Positions 47,397-58,021 are shown, counted from the first letter of the stretch. The stretch is DNA of 64,000 nt from Symbiodinium natans (GCA_905221605.1 CAJNDS010002679.1:339501-403500); one strand, 5' to 3'. A program made the numbers and translations. Notes: a model not told the origin generated them from the letters alone.

Positions 47397-48039
47397 GTAA
47401 GGATTCAGGGTTTAGGGTTTAGGGTTTAGGGTTTAGGGTTTCGGGTTTAGGGGTTAGGGTTTAGGGTGGAACCCTTAAGCCCCGAACCCGCAAAGCCCAA
47501 GTTCCCTACCCTTAAGCAAGAGTGAAAGGTTCTAGCTCGTGATGGGTGCTTAGTGACTTAGTGTCCAGGGTGTAGGATTTTAGCGATTGGTGGGGTTTTG
47601 GGGTCCTAAACCCTAACCCTAGACCCTCAACCCCAAACCCTAAACCCCAAACCCCAATCCCTAAACCAGCCCTAACCCCCCCCCCCCCCCCCCGCAAAAA
47701 AGGGATCAAACCCTAAGCCCGCGCACTAACCACCCTAACCACCCCCCCCCCCCCCCCCCCCCAAGGAAACAACAAAAACACATCGCAAAACCTCCGGGCC
47801 CCCCCGGCCAGAATCCGCGCGGCGCCCCCTGAAAGGGGGTGCAGCGATCGTAGATACCAGCAGGGGCTGGGTTAGCTTGTGGCTTGTGCCAGTACTGGGG
47901 TTTAGGAGTGGTTTCGGGTTTAGGGTTAAGGGTTTCTAGAGTTCAGGGTTCAGGGCTTCGGGTTTGTGACTTTGTTTTTTTTTGACGTTGAGGTGGGTTG
48001 TCGTGTTTTGGGCCAAGTGTCCGGGTTTGAGGCTTAGGG

Positions 48040-48225
48040 TGTTTCAGGCTCTCTACCTCTCGAAGGTTTCCTGGCACAAGGCGCGAAGTTTGACAGACTC
48101 CGGCAGATTGCGGCATCGATATGTGGCCGAAGCTCACACCTCCTGCAAAGCAGGGCGAAGTCTTCGACCAGCTGTCGGCCGACCATGAGAAAAGAGCCAC
48201 GTGATCGGCTACTCCGTAGACCCAA
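48040..48225. other. Single-copy island open on both strands
   Basis: Plus reading FLAQGAKFDRLRQIAASICG; minus reading LVEDFALLCRRCELRPHIDA. Coding is likely, strand undecided. The same problem applies to 48760-48890 and 60940-61180. Confidence 0.35.
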
Positions 48226-48504
48226 TCCTAAACCCTAAACCCCAAACCCTTAACCCAAAACCCTAAACTTATAATCCCTAGTGGTACCCTGCCCCCTCCC
48301 CCCCCCTGGACAAAGAAAGACAAACCCGCCTGCAAAACCCTGTACCCTGAAACCCATGATTTCGAAACTGCCCTGAATCCTAAACCGGGGGCGCCGTATA
48401 TAACTCCTATCCCTAAACCCTAAACCCTAACCCTAAACCCGAAACCCTAAACCCTAACCCTAAACCCTAAACCCTACACACTACCCCTAAACCCCAAACC
48501 CCAA

Positions 48505-48569
48505 GCTGCCAAGGATCTCCCCGACTCGAGTGCGGGTCGCGCCGACCGTAGGGTGCGCCCTCCTCCCAG
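48505..48569 (+). CDS. Putative exon
   Basis: AAKDLPDSSAGRADRRVRPP after a CCCCAAA tract; possible donor CGACC|GTAGGG. Confidence 0.35.
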
Positions 48570-49088
48570 GGGGTTCAGGGCTTATAGGGGTTTTAGGCGC
48601 TTTAGGGTTTGGGGTTTTGGGGTTGAGGGTTTAATTAGGGTTTAGGGAGTAGGGAGAGTTTAGGGTTTAGGGAGAGTTTAGGGTGTCAGGATCCTCAACT
48701 TGAGGGTCCCTGAGCCCTGAATCACCTAAGCACCACTTGGGGCTATAAGGTAGTAGGTGGCCATGGTGGGTCGACAAGCCACAAAAGCGTTTCCCACCCA
48801 GTGCAGAATCCAATGGCGAAGCTGCGAACTGCCCTTGCATTGCATCTTTCCTCAGCCTGCCCTGATAAGAACGGTCGCTTTCCAGAAACAACCCTGAAAA
48901 CCTAAAGCCCCCAACCCTTAAACCCGAATTAATCCTGAAGCCCGAAATTAAAGCCCGACACCCTAAAGCCCTGAAGCCCTCAAGCCCTAAAGCCCTGAAG
49001 CCCTAAAGCCCTAAAGCCCTAAAGCCCTAGCCCTAAAGCCCCAAAGCCCTACACCCTATAGCCCTTCCCCCCGGTCTTTGTCTGGCAG

Positions 49089-49143
49089 GCCCCCGATGGG
49101 AACACCCCTGCTGCAGCCGAAAATCGCGTGCGCCGCCCTAGAC
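49089..49143 (+). CDS. Putative exon
   Basis: TGTCTGGCAG, frame PDGNTPAAAENRVRRPRL, ending at TGA or at an earlier donor. Confidence 0.35.
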
Positions 49144-49347
49144 TCTGAACCCTAAACCCTATCAACCCTAAACCCTAAACCCTAAACCCTAAACCCTAAA
49201 CCCTAAACCCCAAACCCTAAACCCTAAACGGAGCATGTCTGGCTTCCCGGATGAAACTTGAAGAAGGGAAGTTGCCCAAAAGAGGGGGCCCCTTCTAGGA
49301 GACCAGCCCGAAACCTCACACTCTATAACCCTACCCCCTGAACTTTG

Positions 49348-49435
49348 TCATAGTGGGATAACATTTTACATTTTTAAGGGTACTTAAACTCAATAAGAAT
49401 AGAATTTTAAATTTTTATTGCTATCCCAACTATGA
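49348..49435. mobile_element. Inverted-repeat element, family F, copy 1
   Basis: Ends TCATAGTGGGATA / TATCCCAACTATGA; AT-rich centre. The right half recurs at 55776-55840 (AACTCAATAAGGAATAGAAT). Confidence 0.7.
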
Positions 49436-49439
49436 ACCA

Positions 49440-49860
49440 GTGAACCACTACTCGAATCTCATGCTCCAAATAAGAGTCTTGTCTTTTCAAAGTCCCTAAA
49501 CCCTATCCCTAAGGCCCTAAACCGAGAAGCCTGAAACGCTGCGTTGTGGGCCACTCTCTAACCTTTATGGGACTAACGGAGGGACCCTAGGGGGTTATTT
49601 AGGGGCTACTTAGGTATAGAGGGACTATATAAGGCATATATTGGGGTTCTATGGGGGTTATATAGGGGAAGGGTCCCTTCTACAGGCCCTCCTTTTCGCC
49701 TTAGACCTTGTACTCCCTTGCGGGATGCCCCCGAAATCATTTAAGGCTTGTATAGTTGCAGTGACCTCCGCAGGCACCTGTGTTTCTTTGGAGGCGAGTC
49801 AGAAACTTGAGATCCGCGTAAAGAGTTCATACTTGCTGGCTTCAGGTTCAGGTTTATGGT
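49440..49860. other. Telomere-free stretch without a supported gene
   Basis: 420 bp of moderate GC with GGGGGTTATxTAGGGG motifs near 49590-49670. An open 76-codon frame at 49641 has no splice or start support. Confidence 0.3.
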
Positions 49861-50038
49861 TTATGGCTTAGGGCTTAGGGCTTAGGGCTTAGGGCTTAGG
49901 GTTTAGGGTTTAGGGTTTAGGGTTTAGGGTTTAGGGCTTACCCTAAACCCCAAACCCTAAACCCTCAACCCTAAATTCTAAACCCTAAACCATAAACTCT
50001 AAACTACTCGAAGTACTCAAAGTACCCTCAACCCCAAA

Positions 50039-50145
50039 CTCGCTCGAGAAAGCAGGGCCTTTGTTGGGTAAGCGGCTGAAAAAGGCTCGGCCAACGCTCG
50101 TGACATGCACCCAGGAAGTCGCCAGCTGGGCTTCAACCCGAAACC
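50039..50145 (+). CDS. Putative exon
   Basis: Frame LEKAGPLLGKRLKKARPTLV then TCTQEVASWASTR with coding-like composition; a long TTTAGGG array follows at 50157. Confidence 0.4.
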
Positions 50146-50156
50146 GGAAACCCGGG

Positions 50157-50257
50157 GTTTAGGGTTTAGGGTTTAGGGTTTAGGGTTTAGGGTTTAGGGT
50201 TTAGGGTTTAGGGTTTAGGGTTTAGGGTTTAGGGTTTAGGGTTTAGGGTTTAGGGTT
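50157..50257 (+). repeat. TTTAGGG array (14 units) with head-to-head junction
   Basis: Runs directly into CCTAAACCC at 50257-50266 with no spacer. Confidence 0.97.
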
Positions 50258-50997
50258 CCTAAACCCTAGACCCTAAAACTTTTTGCGCCTGTGGCTTGCT
50301 TTGCGCGCCAAGATGCCGGCACATTCATGTCTTGGACTCCTTGCCCATACGAGAAGTTCCCTTTTTTGGTTTAGAGTTTAGGGTGTATGGGGTTTTCAGA
50401 TGCCGTGCAATTCACCCAAACAACCCAATCTTAAAGAATACCCACATGCCGCGCAACTTATAGAGGTGAACGTTCCGGCCTCTGGCAACATTGGTGTGCA
50501 GAAAGACAGCAAGGTGTACCCTCAGTCCTCCCTCGTTTAGACCTTAACCTTACCTGCAGACCCTCAGCCCTAACCAAGATGGCACGGCATTGTATAAAGC
50601 CAGGACCCCCGAGTAAGGACCCTAATTTATAAAGCACTACCCAAACCCTAGTGCTCCAAGTATACAAATAAATACCTACACTGGAGTCTAACGTCTGCAA
50701 GTAATACCTACTTCGGGCTATTTGGAGCCTTACGGAAATACTTCCGCAGATGTGAACCTCCCGTATGCTTCGCGCCCTTCACGGAGAGGCCGCTGCATTG
50801 TTGCGCGCGCGTGCGCCGTGCCCACACGTCGATGGAATGTCAGGACACGCAAGTTTCCGCGCGGACGTGACGTTGACACTCATGCAGCTACAAGTTTCTT
50901 CGGTGGTTTAGTAGGGTTAGGGTTTAAGGGATTTAGTAGGGTTTAGGGCTAGGGTTCAGGGTATTGGGTGTGGGGTATAGGGTCGTGTATGTTCCCG

Positions 50998-51077
50998 AAG
51001 CCTTCTGGAGAGCTGAGGCTGCCTCAGCCCACGCTGGCGGTTTCACCGGCGGCTGCCAGACTCACAGTTACAGGGGG
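50998..51077 (+). CDS. Putative exon
   Basis: EAFWRAEAASAHAGGFTGGC then QTHSYRG, then TTTAGGG. The preceding island 50749-50906 is also open (DVNLPYASRPSRRGRCIVAR). Confidence 0.4.
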
Positions 51078-51186
51078 TTTAGGGTTTAGGGTTTAGGCTG
51101 CAGGCATTAGGCTTATAGGGTTTAGGGTCTAGGGTTTAGGCTTTGGGCTCTAGGGTTTAGGGTTTAGGGCGTCTTGTGTTGTGATT

Positions 51187-51298
51187 GAATTCGATGCCAG
51201 TGGACGGTGGCCATGTTCACGAATTGACATGTCTCCGAAGGGTGTGAGTGAAGTACATCCGGCCGAAATGCGGAAAGTGTTGGCGCCGCGCACCACAT
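51187..51298 (+). CDS. Putative exon ending at a family A element
   Basis: IEFDASGRWPCSRIDMSPKG then VSEVHPAEMRKVLAPRTT. The right edge ACATG|GTGGCCCAG is the left end of the introner-like element at 51299. Confidence 0.5.
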
Positions 51299-51396
51299 GG
51301 TGGCCCAGTGGTACCTTTTACCTTCTTCTCGGTTCCCTTTTTAAACAGTCAGCCCAAAAAGGGTGCCCTTAGTGTAATATGGTTTTTGGGCTGCCC
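51299..51396 (+). mobile_element. Introner-like element, family A
   Basis: GGTGGCCCAGTGGTACC ... GGTTTTTGGGCTGCCCAG, inner AAAAAGGGTGCCC. Same orientation as all other copies. The possible next exon follows TTATTTTTTCAG (51411-51422). Confidence 0.75.
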
Positions 51397-52007
51397 AGAC
51401 CAAGCATCCATTATTTTTTCAGAGGCACGGGGCGTTTGATTGATGCCAACTTGTGCAGTCCCCAAAGGCTCTAGGCTCGGAACTTCCAAATCCCTGAGCA
51501 CCCAAACTGACCCAAACCCCACATCCCAAACCCTGCACACCCCAATTCTCAACCCTAAGCCCTAAATCCTAAGCCTTATACCCTCAATCCTAAACCCTAA
51601 ACCTTGAACCCTGAAATCCTAAACCCTAAACCCTAAACCTTAAATCCTAAACTCTAAACCCTCAACCCTAAACTCGGAAACCCTGAGGTCCAGATTGGCC
51701 TCTCAGCAAGGATCGGTCCAGCGACGTTCCAGGCGCCTACCCACGCGCCCCACTGCAAGTGAAAGACCTGGGCCGTGTTGAGGGTTTAGGCTTTAGGGTT
51801 TAGGCTTTACGGTTTCAGGGTGTTGGATGTAGGGTTCAGGGTGTAAGGGTTCGGCTTTTTGAAATTGAAGGCCTGAGCATCTAGAGGGCCTCGGGTGTAT
51901 CTTGCTGTGCCCCCCGGAACCCTGAACCCCTTGGCTCGTGCTCTAGAGGGTTTCTAGGGTCCGAAAGTGTGTACTTAGCAGGCGTAGTAGGTGTACTGGG
52001 TGGAATG

Positions 52008-52117
52008 CTACTAATTGTTTAAGAACCCCCAAAGAATGCAAAATATTCTTCCTTATTAAGGGTAATATAGGGATCATCATTTTTCATTCTTGTGGGCTTC
52101 TTAAAAGCAAATAGTAG
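52008..52117. mobile_element. Inverted-repeat element, family G (long ends)
   Basis: CTACTAATTGTTTAAGAA..CCCAAAGAATG pairs with the right end over about 33 bp; 110 bp. 51840-52250 otherwise shows no gene. Confidence 0.75.
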
Positions 52118-52658
52118 ATGGGGGTGACAGGTTGAGACCTTGAAGGGTCGGAACGAAGGGGTTTAGGGGTTGCAAGCGCTTGAGGCTGTGCAGGGCTTAG
52201 GACTCAAACGTCACGAACCTTAGCCCTGAACCCTGAACCCTCAACCCTCAGCCCCAAACCCTAAACCCTAAACCCTAAACCCTAAACCCTAAACCCTAAA
52301 CCCTAAACCCTAAACCCTAAACCCTAAACCCTTGCACACCCGGCAAGGCACCCACCCATGGCAGCTCAGTTGCAGCCGCTTCCATGGTTGCCCGGCTTCA
52401 AGTCTTCCCAGGGTTTAGGGTTTAGGGTTTAGGGGTTAGGGTTTAGGGTTTAGGGTTTCGGGGTATAGGGTTTACGGTTTAGGGTTTAGGGGTCAGAAGA
52501 AAACCCCTCTCTGGGGGTTTACGATCTTGGGGGGGGGGGGGGGGGTACCTTTTTGGTGTCCTCATGATAAGGGGATCCTTCCATGCATTCGTTAACCCTA
52601 TATGTAGACCCTAAACCCGCCCATGGTTCGAACCTGGGAGCTAGGCGGGCTGTAAGTT

Positions 52659-52867
52659 GGTGTGTAGGTGTGTAGGTGTGTAGGTGTGTAGGTGTGTAGG
52701 TGTGTAGGTGTGTAGGTGTGTAGGTGTGTAGGTGTGTAGGGGTGTAGGTGTGTAGGTGTGTAGGTGTGTAGGTGTGTAGGTGTGTAGGTGTGTAGGTGTG
52801 TAGGTGTGTAGGTGTGTAGGTGTGTAGGTGTGTAGGTGTGTAGGTGTGTAGGTGTGTAGGTGTGTAG

Positions 52868-52899
<32 letters not shown>

Positions 52900-52902
52900 G
52901 CG
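52659..52902 (-). repeat. 8-bp TGTGTAGG array (26 copies) and (TG)n
   Basis: Uniform 8-mer array passing into a TG dinucleotide run. Minus-strand frames (THLHTYTP) are artefacts of the repeat. Confidence 0.97.
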
Positions 52903-53022
52903 TAACCACTGCTTCGCCCTTATTGGAGTTCTGGTTCTTACCAATCGAAGAGCCTAAGCCCCCCACACCCCAAACCCGAAACAACCCGAAATCCTAAGCT
53001 TTTGGGGTCACGTCTCAAACAG

Positions 53023-53056
53023 GTCCAGGAGTTCCTACCATTCTTTCGTGGAGAGG
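53023..53056 (+). CDS. Putative exon
   Basis: TCAAACAG, frame VQEFLPFFRGE, GAGG|GTTTAGGG. A second candidate exon follows at 53124-53180 (YHAETPALKRRPKTLRAP, GC donor CCCAG|GCAAGC). Confidence 0.4.
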
Positions 53057-53881
53057 GTTTAGGGTTTAGAGTTTAGGGTTTAGGGTTTGGAGTTTAGAGT
53101 TTAGGGTACAGGGGTGCTCGCAGGTATCATGCGGAGACCCCTGCCCTCAAGCGTAGACCCAAAACCTTGAGGGCTCCCAGGCAAGCCTTCAACCCTAAAC
53201 CCGAAAACAGTCAAGGAACCCACCGAATTTCGAACCCTAAACCCTAAACCCTTAACCCTTAATCCTAAACCCTAAACCCTTAACCCTAAACCCTACACCC
53301 TAAACCTAAACCCTAAACCCTAAACCCTAAACCCTAAACCCTAAACCCTAAACCCTAGTCTAGGAATCTAAGATTCCTTTCATGCCTCAGCCACAACTGG
53401 TCTTCAAGGCCAGACTTCCTGAACCGTGAAGCTGACGTCCGCCTACGCCCCACACCCTACGCCCTAAACTTCAGCCCTAAACAAGATAGGATTCACGGTT
53501 TAGGGTTTAGGGTTTAGGGTTTAGGGTTCAGGGTTTAGGGTTTAGGGTTCAGGGTTGAGGGTTTAGGGTTTAGGGTTTAAGGTTTAGGGTTTAGGGTTTG
53601 TTGCTGTTTTGGGTGAGTGTATATTTGGCTACTTTGAGTGGGTGTCATTTGGGGGATGCTAGCAATAGCAGGACTACTACGAACCCCCCCCCCATAAGCC
53701 CTAAGCCCGCTTCAATGTCGGCTTGTGGTACCGCAGGTCCATCCGTCAGAGGCCTCCAGGCGGGAGCGGGATGCAGGACGTCCTCCAACTTGATGCGTCG
53801 GGCCGTTTGTACCTAAACCCTAAACCCTAAACCCTAAACCCTAAACCCTAAACCCTAAACCCTAAACCCTTCTGCACCCAG

Positions 53882-53941
53882 GGCCTCCTATGGATGATGG
53901 ATGAAATTCGGCTGAAGCAGCTTCCCCGCCTTCGCACAGAC
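53882..53941 (+). CDS. Chain X exon 1
   Basis: GLLWMMDEIRLKQLPRLRTD after TTCTGCACCCAG; GC donor CAGAC|GCACCC. First of six exons (53882-53941, 54030-54060, 54192-54250, 54394-54442, 54535-54605, 55402-55452) that join without a stop into 107 codons. No domain recognised. Confidence 0.6.
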
Positions 53942-54029
53942 GCACCCCAAGCCCCAAACCCTAAACCCTAAACCTTAAACCCTAAACCCTAAACCCTCAG
54001 GCCTTAACCCTAAGCCCTAAACCCTATAG

Positions 54030-54060
54030 GTTGCCCTTGCCGAAGAGGCTCATGGCTCCT
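54030..54060 (+). CDS. Chain X exon 2 (31 nt)
   Basis: VALAEEAHGS; donor CTCCT|GTAGGG. It joins 54192 to give EEAHGSWFDGHDLLLFGS. Confidence 0.6.
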
Positions 54061-54191
54061 GTAGGGGCAACAAATCGCCAAGGCGGTGGTTGGACAACCC
54101 TAAACCCAAAGGCCTAAGCCCTAAACGCTAAACCCTAAACCTTAAACCCTAAACCTTAAACCCTAAACCCTAAACCCTAAGCATCACATAG

Positions 54192-54250
54192 GGTTCGACG
54201 GGCATGATCTACTTTTGTTCGGCTCCCGTAGAACGCTCGGACCAGACACA
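54192..54250 (+). CDS. Chain X exon 3
   Basis: FDGHDLLLFGSRRTLGPDT; acceptor CATCACATAG; GC donor GACACA|GCCATG. Confidence 0.6.
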
Positions 54251-54393
54251 GCCATGAAGCATAGATTCTGATTGCACTGCACAGCCGTGACCCCTGCAAC
54301 CCTAAACCCCAAACCCCAAACCCTAAACCCTAAACCCTAAACCCCAAACCCTAAACCCCAAACCCTAAACCCTAAACCCTGAAGGCCCCAAAG

Positions 54394-54442
54394 GTGGATC
54401 TCGCACAGGAGCCCCTGAGAGGCGAGACTCGGCGAGACCACC
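54394..54442 (+). CDS. Chain X exon 4
   Basis: VDLAQEPLRGETRRDH; acceptor CCCAAAG; donor CCACC|GTAAAC. Confidence 0.65.
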
Positions 54443-54534
54443 GTAAACCCTAACTCCTAACCCCTAACCCCTAAGCCCTAACCCCTAAACCCTGAACCCT
54501 AAACCCTAAACCCTATCACCTCCCCGGCTTTCAG

Positions 54535-54605
54535 TGCCCGACCTCATGGCGTCCTCTGCCGCCCGGCACTGGGCGCTACGGCTGGGCCCTGGCCAGGATC
54601 TGAAG
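54535..54605 (+). CDS. Chain X exon 5
   Basis: PDLMASSAARHWALRLGPGQ then DLK; acceptor CCCGGCTTTCAG; GC donor CTGAAG|GCCCGG. Confidence 0.65.
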
Positions 54606-54609
54606 GCCC

Positions 54610-54975
54610 GGGGGTTTAGGGTTTAGGGTTGAGGGTTGAGGTTTGGGGTTTAGGGTTTAGGGTTTAGGGTTCAGGGCGCTAGGGGTTTAGGGTTTAGGGT
54701 TTAGGGTTTAGGGTTTAGGGTTTGGGGGTTTGGAGTTTGGGGTGTAGGGTGAGGGTTTGGGGTTTTGGGGTTTGGGGATTAGGGGTTAGGGTTTAGGGTT
54801 TGGGGTTTGGTGTTTGGTGTTTGGTGTTTGGGGTTCGGGGTTTAGGGCTAGGGTTTGGGGTTTTGGGGTTTGGGGTTTGGTGTTTGGGGTTCGGGGTTTA
54901 GGGCTAGGGTTTGGGGTTTGGGGTTAGGGGTTAGGGTTTGGGGTTTGGGGCTTAGGGTTTGGGGTTTGGGGTGGT
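54610..54975 (+). repeat. TTTGGGG-dominated variant array
   Basis: 360 bp of TTTAGGG turning into TTTGGGG, TTTGGTG and TTCGGGG blocks, including a ~60-bp segment duplicated in tandem (TTTGGTGTTTGGGGTTCGGG twice). Confidence 0.95.
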
Positions 54976-55135
54976 TTGAGGGGTTTGGGAGGGTTAGGGT
55001 TCCAGGTTCGAGGGTTCGGTAGGCGTTCTCTGGGAATTGGGGCGGGCGGGGAGGTTGGTTGGGACTTTGGGTGTGTAGGTGTTGTAGGCATTGTGTGATG
55101 TGTGGTTTTGTGTGTATGCTTTCAAGATCTGGGGC

Positions 55136-55397
55136 AACGAATCGGAGGGTTCAGGGTTTAGGGTTTAGGGTTTAGGGTTTAGGGTTTAGGGTTTGGGGTC
55201 TAGAGTTTAGGGTTTAGGGTTTAGGGTTTGAGCAACATAGCTTGAAGGTTCCGCAGCTTGAATGTTCCAGGTCTCAGGGAGGTTCAGGGAGCGTGGGCTC
55301 GAAGCCCTGAAGTTAGCAATGGTATCCCTAAACCCTAAACCCTAGACCCTAGACCCTAAACCCTAAACCCTAAACCCTGAACACCCTCCGATTCATT
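55136..55397. repeat. Inverted repeat bracketing telomeric arrays
   Basis: AACGAATCGGAGGGTTCAGG (55136-55155) and its near-complement at 55375-55397 enclose a TTTAGGG array on the left and a CCCTAAA array on the right; the right arm abuts the acceptor of exon 55402. Confidence 0.75.
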
Positions 55398-55401
55398 GCA
55401 G

Positions 55402-55452
55402 GAGTCTTTGCTCAACTTCGTTGCCAAGCATGACTTGCGGGCCGCTGCAGTG
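55402..55452 (+). CDS. Chain X exon 6
   Basis: ESLLNFVAKHDLRAAAV with acceptor TTCATTGCAG and consensus donor GCAGTG|GTGAGC. Confidence 0.7.
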
Positions 55453-55587
55453 GTGAGCTGCGTAGGCTCCCTGAACAAGGCCCTACTTTGGGGGATGGGT
55501 TTAGGGTTTAGGGTTTAGGGTTCAGGGTTCAGGGTTTAGGGTTTAGGGTTTAGGGTTTAGGGTTTAGGTGGGTTGTTTGTGTATTTT

Positions 55588-55688
55588 GGGATGTCCCCCC
55601 TTGTACTAGCAGTCCGCTGTAAGGATTATGATAGTGGGTACGAGTAGAATCCCTGTTGAGGACCGTTAGGACAAGGGGGCAACATCCC
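55588..55688. mobile_element. Inverted-repeat element, family B, copy 2
   Basis: 101 bp, ends GGGATGTCCCCCCTTGT / ACAAGGGGGCAACATCCC. It ends 13 bp before the putative acceptor of the exon at 55702 (VKDEACMGFLNRHISPP). Confidence 0.8.
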
Positions 55689-56146
55689 GAGCCCTACTGA
55701 GCGTGAAGGATGAGGCTTGCATGGGGTTCCTCAACCGTCACATTTCGCCGCCCGTGACCCGAAACCCGAAGCCCTATACTTTAAACTCAATAAGGAATAG
55801 AATTTTATATAAACTGTTAACATCCCAACCATGAACTAGTTAGACCCGATGCCCAACCTGAGAACCCAAAGGCTTAGTTCTTGGCTGTGTACCTTGTCGT
55901 CTTGCCTGTATTTGTGCGTGTTGCCAGGCTACCTTACATGCTAAGACCTAAACCCTAAATCCTAAACCCTAGACCCTAGACTCTAGACCCTAGACCTTAG
56001 ACCCTAAATCCTGAACCCTAAACCCTAAACCCTAAACCCTAAACCCTAAACCCTAAACCCTAAACCCTAAACCCTAAACCCTAAACCCTAAACCCTAAAC
56101 CCTAAACCCTAAACCCTAAACCCTATCCCTAAACCCTAAACACTAG

Positions 56147-56264
56147 ATCCTGTGGAAGCCCGCGCCTTCCTGAGGCAGTCCTGCGGCTTGCCAATGCAGA
56201 CCGCTCGAATCCGAACCCGGCCGGGCGCCCCAGCTCTCCTTGTCAAAAGGGGCGAGAAAACCAA
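56147..56264 (+). CDS. Chain Y exon 1
   Basis: PVEARAFLRQSCGLPMQTAR then IRTRPGAPALLVKRGEKT; donor ACCAA|GTGCCC. It joins 56354-56404, 56653-56725 and 57242-57301 in frame (about 100 codons). Probably the same gene as chain X. Confidence 0.55.
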
Positions 56265-56353
56265 GTGCCCCTTAAATCTTCCTGGGGTTTAGGGTTTAGG
56301 GTTTGGGGTTTAGGGTTTAGGGTTTAGGGTTTACGGTTTTGGGAGTCTTTCAG

Positions 56354-56404
56354 TCAGTCAAAGGGCGTAATGGAGCCTCTGGTTGAAAAAGAGGACATCT
56401 CGGC
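56354..56404 (+). CDS. Chain Y exon 2
   Basis: QSKGVMEPLVEKEDIS; acceptor GAGTCTTTCAG; GC donor TCGGC|GCTCAC. The junction gives EDISALINVLSMGNQ. Confidence 0.65.
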
Positions 56405-56652
56405 GCTCACGGTGGCCTGTGCTGTTGAGGATTCAGGACCGTTTCCGCGAAAGGGGTTTAGGGATTTAGGGACTAGGGTTTAGGTTAAAGGGGTTTAGGG
56501 TTTAGGGATTAGGGTTTAGGTTAAATGGGTTTAGGGTTTAGGGATTAGGGTTTAGGTTAAAGGGGTTTAGGGTTTAGGGATTAGGGTTTAGGGTAGAGGG
56601 GTTTAGGGTTTAGGGTTACCGGGTTGAGGGCTTCGGGTTGGGGAATTCTCAG

Positions 56653-56725
56653 ACTCATAAACGTCCTGAGCATGGGCAATCAGATACTTGGGAAGGGTCT
56701 AACGCATCTTGAGGTCCGCTCATGG
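56653..56725 (+). CDS. Chain Y exon 3
   Basis: LINVLSMGNQILGKGLTHLE then VRSW; acceptor GGAATTCTCAG; GC donor CATGG|GCACCC. Confidence 0.65.
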
Positions 56726-57002
56726 GCACCCTAAACCCTAAACCCCAAACCCTAAACCCTGAACCCTAAACCCTAAACCCTAAACCCTGAACCCTGAACC
56801 CTAAACCCTAAACCCTAAACCCCAAACCCTAAACCCTAAGCCCTAAACCCTAAACCCTAAACCCGAAACCCTAAACCCTAAACCCTAAACACAAGCCCTC
56901 CATCCTGAACACCCCAACGTCCTTAACTGCAGCTCTTCCGTAGACTCAGACGTTCTGCAACCTCACACCCCACAAGAACAGAACAAGAAACCTTTCATTG
57001 AA

Positions 57003-57196
57003 GCCCTAAACCCTAAACCCTAAACCCTAAACCCTAAACCCTAAACCCTAAACCCTAAACCCTAAACCCTAAACCCTAAACCCTAAACCCTAAACCCTAA
57101 ACCCTAACCCCCTAAACCCTAAACCCTAAACCCTAAACCCTAAACCCTAAACCCTAAACCCTAAACCCTAAACCCTAAACCCTAAACCCTAACCTT
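57003..57196 (-). repeat. CCCTAAA array, 27 units
   Basis: At the 3' side of intron 56726-57241; left cap of exon 57242. Confidence 0.98.
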
Positions 57197-57241
57197 AAAC
57201 CCCAATCCACCTTCCGACTTAGAAGCTCCCCCCCCGGGCAG

Positions 57242-57301
57242 GTGCGCACATTCGAGCAGCGGCTCGAGATCACCTCGCTGGTGGGCACCCTTAGCTCCCT
57301 G
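57242..57301 (+). CDS. Chain Y exon 4
   Basis: VRTFEQRLEITSLVGTLSSL; acceptor CCCCCCGGGCAG; GC donor CCCTG|GCACCT or earlier CTG|GTGGGC. Confidence 0.6.
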
Positions 57302-58021
57302 GCACCTTGGGGACATTGGGGGTTTGGGGTTTAGGGTTTAGGGTTGAGGGCGGTAGGCCCCTGGCACATTTGCTATTGTGCCCTACTGGGTTGGAGAGGA
57401 TCTTTCCTTCTGCGAGCTTGTAGGGCTTCTGGTGTTGCTGGTAACCCCAGGCTAGATCCTTGAACCCTAAACCCTAAACCCTAAACCCTAAACCCTAAAC
57501 CCTAAACCCTAAACCCTAAACCCTAAACCCTAACCCCTAAACCCTAAACCCTAAACCCTAAACCCTTGTGAAACTCACCCTGGAGAGGACCTACTAACTA
57601 TGCACCGAGGTCTTGATTTTTGTTCGTTACTTGCAGCTACTCCGCAGGCCCTAGCCGTGAGCGAAGAGTAGTGCTGCGCAGTTACCGCCCTTCTCAGCTC
57701 CTCCAAAACCCTAAACACTCCAATCCCTAAACCCTAAACCCTTAAACCCTAAGCCCTAAACCCTAACCCCTAACCCCTACGCCCCTAAACCCTGAACCCC
57801 TGAACCCTGAACCCTAAACCCTAAATCCCGCAAACCCACCCCGAACCTGAGGCTCTGAGGGAGCCAAAGGCCACCTCCACCTCTCCGTGGCAGATGCGGC
57901 CCCTGAGATTGGGTTTAGGGTTCAGGGTTTAGGGTTTTGTCACTACGTTGAAAGTGCGTGGGAGCACCCTAAACCTTTTACCCGAAACCCTAAACTTGAG
58001 CCCTCCTTCTTTTGGTTGCAG

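Noticed and set aside
52600-52660. tRNA-like B-box GGTTCGAACC
   Set aside because: GGTTCGAACC is a palindrome here; no matching A-box, D-stem or acceptor stem at tRNA spacing. No other tRNA candidate was found.
52519-52984. Minus frames rich in THLHTYTP
   Set aside because: Produced by the TGTGTAGG array.
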